Assembly (NCBI GenBank): GCA_910579115.1
Contig: CAJTSO010000032.1
Span: 1 to 21,000, forward strand
Length of the DNA stretch: 21,000 nt
Origin: an uncultured Selenomonadaceae bacterium
Lineage (GTDB): Bacteria; Bacillota; Negativicutes; Selenomonadales; Selenomonadaceae
Direction of reading: 5' to 3'
In this document: positions 1 through 7,460 of the stretch, in pieces
Layout of the letters: each line of letters opens with the position of its first letter
Numbering within the stretch: position 1 is the stretch's first letter
The notes under the pieces: model-generated
Seen by the model: only the letters and a program-made list of their open reading frames with translations
Databases searched by the model: none
Told to the model about the DNA's origin: nothing
Made by a program: the position numbers and the translations under genes

Positions 1-67
1 TTTTCAGAGAACACCCGGCTCTTGTTCGAACCTGTCTGCTCACTCACTTGCGTGAATCAGCTTGTAC

Positions 68-96
68 ATGATAACTCAGTATTTCTCTTTTGTCAA
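68..96 (-). promoter_or_regulatory. Strong sigma-70/SigA-type promoter reading off the left edge
   Basis: On the minus strand there is a perfect -35 TTGACA (plus positions 91-96), a 17-bp spacer and a -10 TATCAT (68-73). Transcription would start near 61 and run leftward out of the window. The transcribed part, 1-61, has a small TCAC-GCAA-GTGA hairpin and an open frame beginning GTG near 46, but no clear ribosome binding site. I cannot say whether it is a leader or the start of a gene. In Bacillus purA lies near dnaB, but nothing here proves that for this genome. Confidence 0.7.
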
Positions 97-126
97 CAGG
101 AATTTTACATTTTTGTAAAATTCCTG
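97..126. repeat. Perfect 13-bp inverted repeat next to the -35 box
   Basis: Arms CAGGAATTTTACA (97-109) and TGTAAAATTCCTG (114-126) flank a 4-base loop. The repeat lies between the dnaB stop codon and the -35 hexamer of the left-edge promoter. It has no T-run on its 3' side on the minus strand, so it is a poor intrinsic terminator. Its abutment with the -35 box fits an operator for a dimeric regulator, though it could also act as a weak dnaB 3' end. The regulator is unknown. Confidence 0.6.
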
Positions 127-134
127 GAGTTCTT

Positions 135-1508
135 TTATTCGTCACCCATCTCCAAATTTGAGAATTTGGTAAATTCCTTGTTGAAGAATAAGGATACTTT
201 GTCCACAGGGCCATTACGGTGCTTTGCGATTATAACATCCGTGATGTTTTTTCTCTCGGTCTCTTTGTCGTAGTAATCATCCCTGTACAGAAACATGACG
301 ATATCTGCATCCTGCTCCAGCGCGCCTGACTCTCTCAGGTCACTGAGCATAGGGATTTTCTTGGTCCTTGACTCAACGCCCCGAGACAACTGGGAAAGGG
401 CAATTACCGGCACATGAAGCTCTCTGGCAAGGGCTTTCAGAGAGCGGGAAATCTCACTTATCTCCTGTTGGCGGTTATCGCCGTTTTTTGAAGGTCTTCC
501 CTGCATGAGCTGAAGATAATCGATTATGATCATAGACAGGCCATGCTCCGCCTTCAACCGCCGCGCTTTACTGCGAAGCTCCATGACTGTGATGCCCGGG
601 GTTTCATCTATAAACAGGGGCGCCGAGGATAATTTATCCGCCGCCTGAAGCAGGCGCTGCCAGTCTTCATCGTTCAGTTCACCAACTCTCAGATGCTGGG
701 AGTCTATATTTCCTTCAGAGCAAAGCATACGATTGACCAGCTGTTCCTTGCTCATTTCAAGGGAGAAGAAGGCCACCGTCTTATTCTCCCTTGCCGCTAC
801 ATGAGCAGCCACATTGAGAACAAAGGCAGTTTTGCCCATGGATGGACGGGCGGCAATAATCACCAGGTCAGAGGGCTGCCAGCCTGCGGTCAGCCGGTCA
901 AGGGCATTGAAGCCGGAGGGTATCCCGGTTATGCCGCTTCGTTTATTTGCCCGGCGGGCCCGTTCGTCTATCTGGTCGAAGGTTGTCATGAGAACATCAT
1001 GAATGGGGGTAAAAGCTCCCTTATTCTCATTCATGGAGACCGCCAGGATTTTCTTTTCCGCCTCGTCCAGGATTTCATCCACATTACCGGCATCTTCGTA
1101 GGCTGTGCCCTCAATCTCCGCCGCCGCGTTGATCAGGTGACGAAGGAGAGATTTTTCTCTGATGATGTTTGCGTAATAAAGCACGTTGGCTGCCGAGGGT
1201 ACAGCCTCTGCCAGGGACGTGATGTAAGCAATGCCCCCTGCCCTGTCCAGCTCATCCCTTTTACGCAGCTCCTCCACTACCGTGACCATGTCTACGCCTT
1301 CGGTGTCGTTAGTAATGTCAAAGCTGCCCAATCTGCGCTTGTCAAAGAGGGCCATCATGGCATTAAAAACAAGCCTGTGGGCTTCCCGGTAAAAATCCTC
1401 AGCCGAAATAAGCTCTGCCACCTTTGCAACGGCTTCATCGTTTATCAGCATGGAGCCGAGGACTGCTTTCTCCGCTTCAATGTTTTGAGGCATACTGCGT
1501 TCTGCCAT
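135..1508 (-). CDS. dnaB: Replicative DNA helicase DnaB (DnaC in Bacillus naming)
   Basis: This is the hexameric 5'-3' helicase that unwinds DNA at the replication fork and works with primase and the helicase loader. The 457-residue product has the usual family length. The N-terminal domain begins with the typical PQNIEAEKAVLGSML stretch. The RecA-like C-terminal half carries Walker A RPSMGKT (221-227), Walker B ending at Asp330 in IIIDYLQL, and the SDLRESGALEQDAD segment (389-402). The ATG start has GGAG five bases upstream. It is the last gene of the yybS-gdpP-rplI-lonC operon, a neighbourhood close to the rplI-dnaC region of Bacillus. One oddity is an apparent insertion of about ten residues around 57-71 (RRLGSFDITNDTE) before the VDMVTVVEEL helix, where most homologues run straight on. 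The identification is secure. Confidence 0.98.
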   Translation of the reverse strand: MAERSMPQNIEAEKAVLGSMLINDEAVAKVAELISAEDFYREAHRLVFNAMMALFDKRRLGSFDITNDTEGVDMVTVVEELRKRDELDRAGGIAYITSLAEAVPSAANVLYYANIIREKSLLRHLINAAAEIEGTAYEDAGNVDEILDEAEKKILAVSMNENKGAFTPIHDVLMTTFDQIDERARRANKRSGITGIPSGFNALDRLTAGWQPSDLVIIAARPSMGKTAFVLNVAAHVAARENKTVAFFSLEMSKEQLVNRMLCSEGNIDSQHLRVGELNDEDWQRLLQAADKLSSAPLFIDETPGITVMELRSKARRLKAEHGLSMIIIDYLQLMQGRPSKNGDNRQQEISEISRSLKALARELHVPVIALSQLSRGVESRTKKIPMLSDLRESGALEQDADIVMFLYRDDYYDKETERKNITDVIIAKHRNGPVDKVSLFFNKEFTKFSNLEMGDE

Positions 1509-1536
1509 AAGAACTCCAAACTCTGCCGCAGGGCAG

Positions 1537-1755
1537 TCACTTAAACAAGCTCAGCTGCTGAGGGCCAAGCTCAATGTCAATCTGTCCGTTTTTTCTCTCA
1601 TAATCAGCGATGTACTCAGCCAGGGCCACTTCAATTTCCCGATTCAAAGAACGGCGGTGCGCCTCGGCAATCAGGCGCATCTTTTCCTTCTGCTCATCCG
1701 ACCAGCGCAGGGTCGAGGCTGTTCCCGTTTTACGAGCCACATCTTCACCGTCCAA
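1537..1755 (-). CDS. Small ribbon-helix-helix (Arc/MetJ-like) protein
   Basis: This 72-residue basic protein has the layout of a ribbon-helix-helix DNA-binding unit. A short strand (TASTLRW, about 12-18) is followed by two helices (DEQKEKMRLIAEAHRR and LNREIEVALAEYI). Such proteins bind DNA as dimers and often repress their own operon or act as antitoxins, but no toxin gene lies beside it. It sits between lonC and dnaB, 28 bp from dnaB, and is surely co-transcribed. The start is uncertain. The first possible codon is TTG at 1755, just after an in-frame stop, with no good ribosome binding site. A GTG at 1740 would give a protein beginning (M)ARKTGTAS and may be the real start. The fold is an inference from sequence pattern; the target is unknown. 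Confidence 0.75.
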   Translation of the reverse strand: MDGEDVARKTGTASTLRWSDEQKEKMRLIAEAHRRSLNREIEVALAEYIADYERKNGQIDIELGPQQLSLFK

Positions 1756-1853
1756 TCTTTACAACGATACCTCTTACGAAAGCGACCCGACTGCTTTCAT
1801 TCCCTCTGCCTGTAAAACATCGTTATAGTCTGGGGGCATAGCAGTTTTTTTGA

Positions 1854-3827
1854 CTAGTCTTCAACGCTCTGTTTGTCCTGCTCTTCAAAAATTAGCGCGA
1901 AGGCTTCTTCGGCAGTCTTAACGGGATGTATATCCATTCCCAGGTGTCCTGAGGGGATATCACTGCGATTTTCCCAGGGGATTACCATGATTTTTATCCC
2001 CGCCTGAGCGGCGCCATAGGCTTTTTCCGGCACTCCCCCCACGGGACGCACATTTCCGTTCAGGGCAATTTCACCGGTTACCGCTACATTCTGCCTGATT
2101 TTCCGGCCGGTAACAGCGGACACAAGGGCGGAAAGTATTGCCGTACCAGCGGACGGCCCGTCAATGTTCCCTCCGCCAATGACATTGATGTGAACATCAA
2201 AATCCGCCAGGTCCTGTCCTGTAATCCTTCGCAGCACACTGGCCGCATTAAATACAGAGTCCTTTGCCATGGACCCGGCTGTTTCATTAAAGCGGACTGT
2301 TCCCTTCCCCTTTTCTCTGGCCGGAAAGGCCACTGCCTCAATCTCAATAACCGAGCCAAGAAATCCTGACACGCCAAGGCCAAATATATGCCCTTGCGCT
2401 GAGGCATCCGAGGCCTTTTTTGTGACGTACTGATAAAGCCGGCTGACCCGGGCAACCTCCCGAATATCATCGAGAAGGATGTCTATATTCTCCGCAGGTT
2501 CGCCGTCAGCCAGACGGCTGACGGCAAGACTATACGCGTCGGCCAGTATCCCCACGGCTTTTCGTCCCTCTACAGTGTATTCACTGATTAGCTCTGCCGC
2601 TTCCCGGCTGAGGATTGCCGACAGCTTCTCCGCGGCCTTCAGCAACAGCTCAACTATTTGTGCCGGAGTAAGGGGTTCAAAATATATGGCCGCACAGCGG
2701 GAGCGTAACGCTGGATTGATGTGGGACGCTTCCCTGGTCGTAGCCCCTATCAGAACAAAATCCGCCGGCGCCCCTTCTTCAAACAGCTTCCTGATATACG
2801 GAGGAACCTTTTCATCAGTCGGGTCAAAATAAGCAGACTCAAAATACGCCCTCTTGTCCTCGAGGACCTTGAGCAGTTTGTTCTGCAACAGCTCATCCAT
2901 CTCACCGATTTCATCAATGAAGAGAATGCCGCCGTGAGCATCTGTCACCAGCCCCGGCTTTGGCTCAGGTACTCCGTTATCAGCCAGATCGCGCCTTGCT
3001 CCCTGATAAATAGGGTCATGAACCGAGCCCAGCAAAGGATTCGTCATGTCCCTGGGATCCCAGCGGAGCGTGGTTCCGTCAGTTTCTACAAAGGGAGCTT
3101 CCGGGGCAAAGGGGGCATACGATACTTTTTTTGCTTCCTCCAGGACTAACCTTGCCGCAGTTGTTTTGCCGATTCCCGGCGGGCCGTACAGTATGAGATG
3201 CTGGGGGTATGGCGACGATAATTTTGCCAGCAGGGCCTTTACTGCCGCCTCTTGGCCAACAATCTCATCCAAGGACTTGGGACGGAGAATTTCCAGGATC
3301 GACTGGGTAAGGGAAATTTTCTCCAGTGCCTCCAATTTTTCCCGCTTTTTTGCCGCCTGGGGAGATTCTACTCCTCCCTTTTCCTCTTCCAAAACCTGCT
3401 TGCGGATATCTTTTACATAGTCGTTATGATTTTCTTCCAGCTTTTTCTCTATCTGCTGTTCGATCTTGTCCTCCATAGTCCGGCGGGCAATTTTATCGGC
3501 AATATGCTCCGATAGCAACGTGAGGATCTCCGGTATCTCTTTGTCCGATGGCACATGGTCAATGGTGGGATCGGCCTCAACGAGCCGTTCCATAGCCAGC
3601 ACCCGTTCGCCCCGCTTTTCCGAGCGGAGCAGGGCCATTGCATCAAGCTTCCCGGCTTTGATTACGATCTGATCAGCGCCCCATTCCTCCACCAGCAGAT
3701 TGAATATTGTCTCAATCTCTCTGTCCAAGGGGTCCTGGGGGGGCTTTTTTTCCGCAGCCTCGTTAAGGGAGACATCCTTCTTATTCTCTTTAGTTTTCTT
3801 ATGACGAAAAAAGTCAAAAAAACCCAT
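1854..3827 (-). CDS. lonC: LonC-type ATP-dependent protease (Lon family)
   Basis: This 657-residue AAA+ serine protease belongs to the Lon-like group found in Clostridia and Negativicutes. It differs from LonA in having no LAN substrate-binding domain and a charged, coiled-coil-rich N-terminus (about 100-175). The ATPase module has Walker A GPPGIGKT (215-222), Walker B ILFIDE (301-306) and an arginine-rich sensor region GATTREASHINPALRSRC (361-378). The protease domain shows the catalytic Ser559 in DGPSAGT and Lys602 in GGVPEK, the Ser-Lys dyad of Lon proteases, so it should be active. It lies 29 bp downstream of rplI and upstream of the ribbon-helix-helix gene. The ATG start has GGAAGG about 14 bases upstream, rather far. 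The best match I recall is the family described as ATP-dependent protease, Lon family, LonC; its substrates are not evident. Confidence 0.92.
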   Translation of the reverse strand: MGFFDFFRHKKTKENKKDVSLNEAAEKKPPQDPLDREIETIFNLLVEEWGADQIVIKAGKLDAMALLRSEKRGERVLAMERLVEADPTIDHVPSDKEIPEILTLLSEHIADKIARRTMEDKIEQQIEKKLEENHNDYVKDIRKQVLEEEKGGVESPQAAKKREKLEALEKISLTQSILEILRPKSLDEIVGQEAAVKALLAKLSSPYPQHLILYGPPGIGKTTAARLVLEEAKKVSYAPFAPEAPFVETDGTTLRWDPRDMTNPLLGSVHDPIYQGARRDLADNGVPEPKPGLVTDAHGGILFIDEIGEMDELLQNKLLKVLEDKRAYFESAYFDPTDEKVPPYIRKLFEEGAPADFVLIGATTREASHINPALRSRCAAIYFEPLTPAQIVELLLKAAEKLSAILSREAAELISEYTVEGRKAVGILADAYSLAVSRLADGEPAENIDILLDDIREVARVSRLYQYVTKKASDASAQGHIFGLGVSGFLGSVIEIEAVAFPAREKGKGTVRFNETAGSMAKDSVFNAASVLRRITGQDLADFDVHINVIGGGNIDGPSAGTAILSALVSAVTGRKIRQNVAVTGEIALNGNVRPVGGVPEKAYGAAQAGIKIMVIPWENRSDIPSGHLGMDIHPVKTAEEAFALIFEEQDKQSVED

Positions 3828-3856
3828 CTGGTATTATTTATCCTTCCAAAAAGTGG

Positions 3857-4300
3857 TCAGCCCTCGGCAACGGTTACCTTTATCTGGGCTGTAGTGTCAG
3901 CGTGTACCTTGATCGTTGCCGTATATTCCCCGGCACCGGTAACTTCCCGGTCAAGGGAAACCTTCCTCTTGTCAACTTCAATGCCGTCTTTGGCCAAGGC
4001 CTGGGCCACATCCTTACCGGTTATGGAGCCGTAAAGCTTGCCCCCTTCGCCGATTTTCACCTTCAGAGTCACCGCCACCTTTGCCAGCTGCGCCGCCAGT
4101 AACCTTGCCTCATCGGCTTCCATAGCTTTTTTCCTGGCGGCGGAGCCGGCCTTCGCCTTCGCTATGTTGATGTTGGATTCAGTTCCCGGAACAGCCAGTT
4201 TCTTCGGCAGCAGGAAATTGCGGCCATAGCCCTCGGAAACTTCAACGATTTCGCCTTTCTTGCCCAGACCCTTTACATCCTGATTAAGTATAACTTTCAT
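3857..4300 (-). CDS. rplI: 50S ribosomal protein L9
   Basis: L9 binds 23S rRNA at the base of the L1 stalk and helps hold the reading frame. The 147-residue product has the standard N-terminal domain, MKVILNQDVKGLGKKGEIVE, followed by EGYGRNFLLPKKLA, then a long connecting helix and a C-terminal domain with GKLYGSIT. I choose the ATG at 4300 because it gives the family's canonical MKVIL start. A TTG two codons earlier (4306) overlaps the gdpP stop and would also sit at a good distance from GAGGAG, so it remains possible. The gene follows gdpP with almost no gap, as in many Firmicutes, which implies translational coupling. Confidence 0.97.
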   Translation of the reverse strand: MKVILNQDVKGLGKKGEIVEVSEGYGRNFLLPKKLAVPGTESNINIAKAKAGSAARKKAMEADEARLLAAQLAKVAVTLKVKIGEGGKLYGSITGKDVAQALAKDGIEVDKRKVSLDREVTGAGEYTATIKVHADTTAQIKVTVAEG

Positions 4301-4302
4301 TT

Positions 4303-6285
4303 TCAACCATTCTCCTCAAGATATTTTTTACAAACCATTACCAGCTTATCTTCAATGTCGTGAATGTCCACGCCTTTCAGCTGAGCTCCGGCAACATTTT
4401 GATGACCTCCGCCGCCGAATTCCTCCATGATCACCTGAACGTTGAGATTTCCGGTGGAGCGGGCAGAAATACCTACCCCATCCTTACCGATATGGAACAG
4501 AACCATACTCATTCTGACATCTTCAATACGCAGCATGGCATCGGCCACCTGAGCCGCTATTATCGATGTATTATTCTCCGATTCGGGGCAGGTGGTAACA
4601 ATCAGACCGCCATTATAGAGCTTCGCGGCAGATTCCGTCTTGGCGATCAATAAATTTGTCTCATAGTCGGTACTGAACAGCCGGCGGACGAGAACGGGAT
4701 CAGCTCCGCCACGGCGCAAATACGCTGCTGCCTCGAAGGTTCTGACCCCTGACTGGACAGTAAAATTTTTCGTATCCACAACAATTCCCGCGTAGAGAGC
4801 TGTAGCCTCATACCTGCCAAGGGCCAATGCATCATCAAAATACATAAGCAGCTCGGTTACCAGCTCGCTGGAGGAGGATGCCGACGGTTCAAGATAAATC
4901 AGCGTTGGCTTCTCGATGCTGTTTTCACTCTTCCGATGGTGATCTATCACAACCACCTCTGAAATACGGGAAATAAGCGATGGCACCGCCGTCAAATGGG
5001 GAATATGCGTATCGACCACCACCAAAAGCGGGTTATTGCCAATACTCTGCGGTATCTCCCGTTCACTGACGAAGATCTCTTTGAATATTCCTTTCTCCTT
5101 TGCCATATCAACGAACTTATCGATGCCGCTATTCACATCGGACAGCACAACATGAGTCGGCAGGCCCAGCTTTTGCGCCATCTTTGCCACACCCATTGCC
5201 GCGCCGACCGCATCAAAGTCTTCGTTGCGGTGACCCATGATAAATACTTCGTCTGAGTTTTCCATCAGCTCTCTCAAGGCATGGGCAACGACTCTGGAAC
5301 GGACGCGGGTATGCTTTTCGACAGCCTTGGCCTTTCCCCCAAAGAACTGGGTCTTTCCGTCTGTGAGAACCGCTACCTGGTCGCCGCCGCGGCCAAGGGC
5401 CAAATCCAGCTGCTTCTGCGCCTTTATGCCCAGATTTGCCGTATTATCAGAATCAGCACAGGCAATACCTATGGAAAGAGTTACCGGAATCTTATTTGCT
5501 CCCTTGATGAGGCGGACATTGTCGAGAACCTCAAACTTATTCTCAATGGCTTTATCAAGCTCCCGCCTCTCCATGATGGCAACATAACTTTCATCACTGA
5601 TCCGGCGTATGTAGCAGTTCAGGTAATGAGACCACTCGTCAAGGGCCTTATTGATAGAGAACATCAGCACCGTGCGTTCCGTCTCACTGAGCCCCTGATA
5701 AATCTCGTCTGCATTATCCACCTGAATGTAGCAGATAACCGCCCGGGAATCAGCGTAATCACGCCGCATTTTCTCTATCTCAGTCACTTCCGCGATATAG
5801 TACGCCATAAGGCAGCTGGAGCCGCCTTCAGTTACCACGGGCCGATACACGGCGCTATACCAGCGGTCCTCCACGGCAAAAACAGCTTCTCCCTCACTGC
5901 CCCAGGCGGAGACGGGTAATTCCGGCCAAAAATCCGTCATCTGCTCACCGGGCTCCACCTTGCGCCCCAAAAATCTCTCACCAAAAAGAGTTTGATTTGA
6001 CCACTCCAATCTGCCGGTGGAATTCAGCAGAAAAATAGCCTGCGGCAATCCCTCAATGGCATAATTGGTCAAACTGTTTACATTGCTTATAACATCCCTA
6101 AAATACCGTTTTATCTTCTTATCCCGGTCCTTACAGCGGTCGATGGCGAACAGGAGCATAACGAACCATAAAAGCCCTGACGCCAGGCCAAGAAAAGTAT
6201 TGTAGATAAAAATTGTCCCCGCAAGCGCCGCCGTCACTACCAAAAACAAAATCGCATCGATGACGGCAGACAGGTTTCTTGGCAT
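4303..6285 (-). CDS. gdpP: c-di-AMP phosphodiesterase GdpP (PAS, degenerate GGDEF, DHH/DHHA1)
   Basis: GdpP is a membrane-bound enzyme that cleaves the second messenger c-di-AMP and so affects potassium, osmotic and cell-wall homeostasis. The 660-residue protein has two N-terminal membrane helices (about 8-48), a PAS-like domain (about 70-170), a degenerate GGDEF domain (about 175-315, with ISDESY in place of the GGDEF motif), a DHH domain and a DHHA1 domain. Expected metal ligands are visible: His352, Asp356 and Asp358 in GHRNEDFDAVG, the DTH at 425-427, DHH at 448-450, and Asp504. DHHA1 ends with GGGGHQNVAGA (624-634). All catalytic motifs are intact. It is 33 bp after the yybS-like gene and touches rplI, the same order as yybS-yybT-rplI in Bacillus. 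The ATG start has AGGTGG about nine bases upstream. Confidence 0.96.
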   Translation of the reverse strand: MPRNLSAVIDAILFLVVTAALAGTIFIYNTFLGLASGLLWFVMLLFAIDRCKDRDKKIKRYFRDVISNVNSLTNYAIEGLPQAIFLLNSTGRLEWSNQTLFGERFLGRKVEPGEQMTDFWPELPVSAWGSEGEAVFAVEDRWYSAVYRPVVTEGGSSCLMAYYIAEVTEIEKMRRDYADSRAVICYIQVDNADEIYQGLSETERTVLMFSINKALDEWSHYLNCYIRRISDESYVAIMERRELDKAIENKFEVLDNVRLIKGANKIPVTLSIGIACADSDNTANLGIKAQKQLDLALGRGGDQVAVLTDGKTQFFGGKAKAVEKHTRVRSRVVAHALRELMENSDEVFIMGHRNEDFDAVGAAMGVAKMAQKLGLPTHVVLSDVNSGIDKFVDMAKEKGIFKEIFVSEREIPQSIGNNPLLVVVDTHIPHLTAVPSLISRISEVVVIDHHRKSENSIEKPTLIYLEPSASSSSELVTELLMYFDDALALGRYEATALYAGIVVDTKNFTVQSGVRTFEAAAYLRRGGADPVLVRRLFSTDYETNLLIAKTESAAKLYNGGLIVTTCPESENNTSIIAAQVADAMLRIEDVRMSMVLFHIGKDGVGISARSTGNLNVQVIMEEFGGGGHQNVAGAQLKGVDIHDIEDKLVMVCKKYLEENG

Positions 6286-6318
6286 AGAGGATCACCACCT
6301 TCCCGAATCAATAGCTCC

Positions 6319-7272
6319 TCACTTTTGCCAACCCAAACGGCGGCGATAATCAAACACCGTATCAAAAAGTCCGGTAAACACAATAATCTGCGTGCCAATG
6401 CCACTGAGCACCAGCAGAATCAACAAAATATTCGCCATGAAGGATTTCCATCTGTAATGGGCTGCCGCCGCCTGAAATACGGAGACACCCTGCACCAGCC
6501 CGGCAACAGTTCCCGCCATGTTCATATTCACGACAATCTTGTACAGCAGGGGAATATCGTGAGCATTCCCCCAATACATTCCCAAAATACTGAAAGCGTA
6601 AAGATAGGCAAAGAAGGAGGAAAGTCGCCATTCGGTAAATTTGGGGAAAACGGGAACCGGCTCGCCAAATCTTCTGAGCAAAATGCCCCCGGCCCAGAAA
6701 TTCAAGGCCGTGTCCAATATGCCCATGATCAGGACTACCATCGGCAACAGCAAGGCGATCATCTTCAGGTTTTCCGAAAAGTTGCGGCGGGCCTCCTCGA
6801 TCTGTTCCGGACTCATACCCATGGACTGATACATTGCCACCGACTGCTCAAACTGCTGGGGCATGAGCTCCAGCTGCCCGGCGAACGGCTCAATGCCGGT
6901 GAGCAGGAACACGATATACAGCCCCAGCCCCTTGGCGATGATAGAGGCAAAAGTGGCTACGGAAAAAATTTTAACTCCTGACCAGCGATTGCGATAGCCA
7001 ATCCCCAAGGCTAATCCCGTGGGGGCAAAGGACACCGCGAGGCGAAGGGATGCCATAGGCTCCACCAGCGCCGCCGTCACCACAATAGCCGTAACCACAG
7101 ACATAAGCGCCCACTTAATTCCGTGACGGACCAGGAGCAGGATCATGGGCAGCGGCCACAAAAGAACGGCCAGTATTCCCAGCAAGGGAACATACATGGC
7201 TACTATTGCCATAACTACGGTAATACCCGCTAATATACCGCTTTCTGTCAAGGACGAAACCCTTGTCGCCAT
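6319..7272 (-). CDS. YybS-like DUF2232 integral membrane protein
   Basis: This is a very hydrophobic protein of 317 residues with about eight predicted membrane helices and a basic C-terminus. It resembles the YybS/DUF2232 family, which is regularly found directly upstream of gdpP in Firmicutes and whose molecular role is not established; some members recall S-components of ECF transporters. I recognise it mainly from hydrophobic pattern and position. I place the start at the ATG at 7272 (MATRVSSLTESG) because GGAGG lies five bases upstream. A TTG at 7293 is in frame but has no such site. It is the first gene of the operon ending in dnaB and lies about 60 bp downstream of the promoter at 7337-7365. 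Confidence 0.85.
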   Translation of the reverse strand: MATRVSSLTESGILAGITVVMAIVAMYVPLLGILAVLLWPLPMILLLVRHGIKWALMSVVTAIVVTAALVEPMASLRLAVSFAPTGLALGIGYRNRWSGVKIFSVATFASIIAKGLGLYIVFLLTGIEPFAGQLELMPQQFEQSVAMYQSMGMSPEQIEEARRNFSENLKMIALLLPMVVLIMGILDTALNFWAGGILLRRFGEPVPVFPKFTEWRLSSFFAYLYAFSILGMYWGNAHDIPLLYKIVVNMNMAGTVAGLVQGVSVFQAAAAHYRWKSFMANILLILLVLSGIGTQIIVFTGLFDTVFDYRRRLGWQK

Positions 7273-7336
7273 ATATACCTCCGTACCTGTCAAATATACG
7301 ATTTGGGCAAGGTAACCAAAAATTTATCGTCTCGGT

Positions 7337-7365
7337 ATTATACCACAGCCAAAACAAGATGACAA
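7337..7365 (-). promoter_or_regulatory. Extended -10 promoter of the yybS-gdpP-rplI-lonC-dnaB operon
   Basis: On the minus strand: -35 TTGTCA (plus 7360-7365), a spacer of exactly 17 bp, and a perfect -10 TATAAT (7337-7342) preceded by TG-N, an extended -10. It is the only strong promoter I see for the six-gene operon. It lies back to back with the promoter of the clpX-like gene, with the two -35 boxes 29 bp apart. Confidence 0.85.
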
Positions 7366-7394
7366 ATTTACAGCTAACGGAAAAAATCCTTGCA

Positions 7395-7423
7395 TTGCCT
7401 TAAAAATTCATGGATAATATATT
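7395..7423 (+). promoter_or_regulatory. Likely promoter of the clpX-like gene
   Basis: TTGCCT (7395-7400), a 17-bp spacer and TATATT (7418-7423) predict a start near 7430. That supports initiation at the ATG at 7461 rather than at the in-frame ATG at 7410, which overlaps this promoter and lacks a ribosome binding site. An alternative pair, TTGCAT with TAATAT, has a 19-bp spacer and is less likely. Confidence 0.6.
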
Positions 7424-7460
7424 AGCTATTTTGAAAAAACAGACTGATAGAGGTAAACAT

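Noticed and set aside
1..40. tRNA or other stable RNA at the left edge (a GGTTCGAAC-like T-loop)
   Set aside because: GTTCGAAC is a palindrome and the flanks do not form acceptor, anticodon or T stems. I could not match the transcript start to tmRNA, RNase P RNA or a known riboswitch.
1778..1798. GAAAGC/GCTTTC hairpin between lonC and the ribbon-helix-helix gene as a terminator
   Set aside because: The stem is only six base pairs and no T-run follows on the minus strand. Terminating here would cut dnaB off from its operon, and no good promoter is seen after it.
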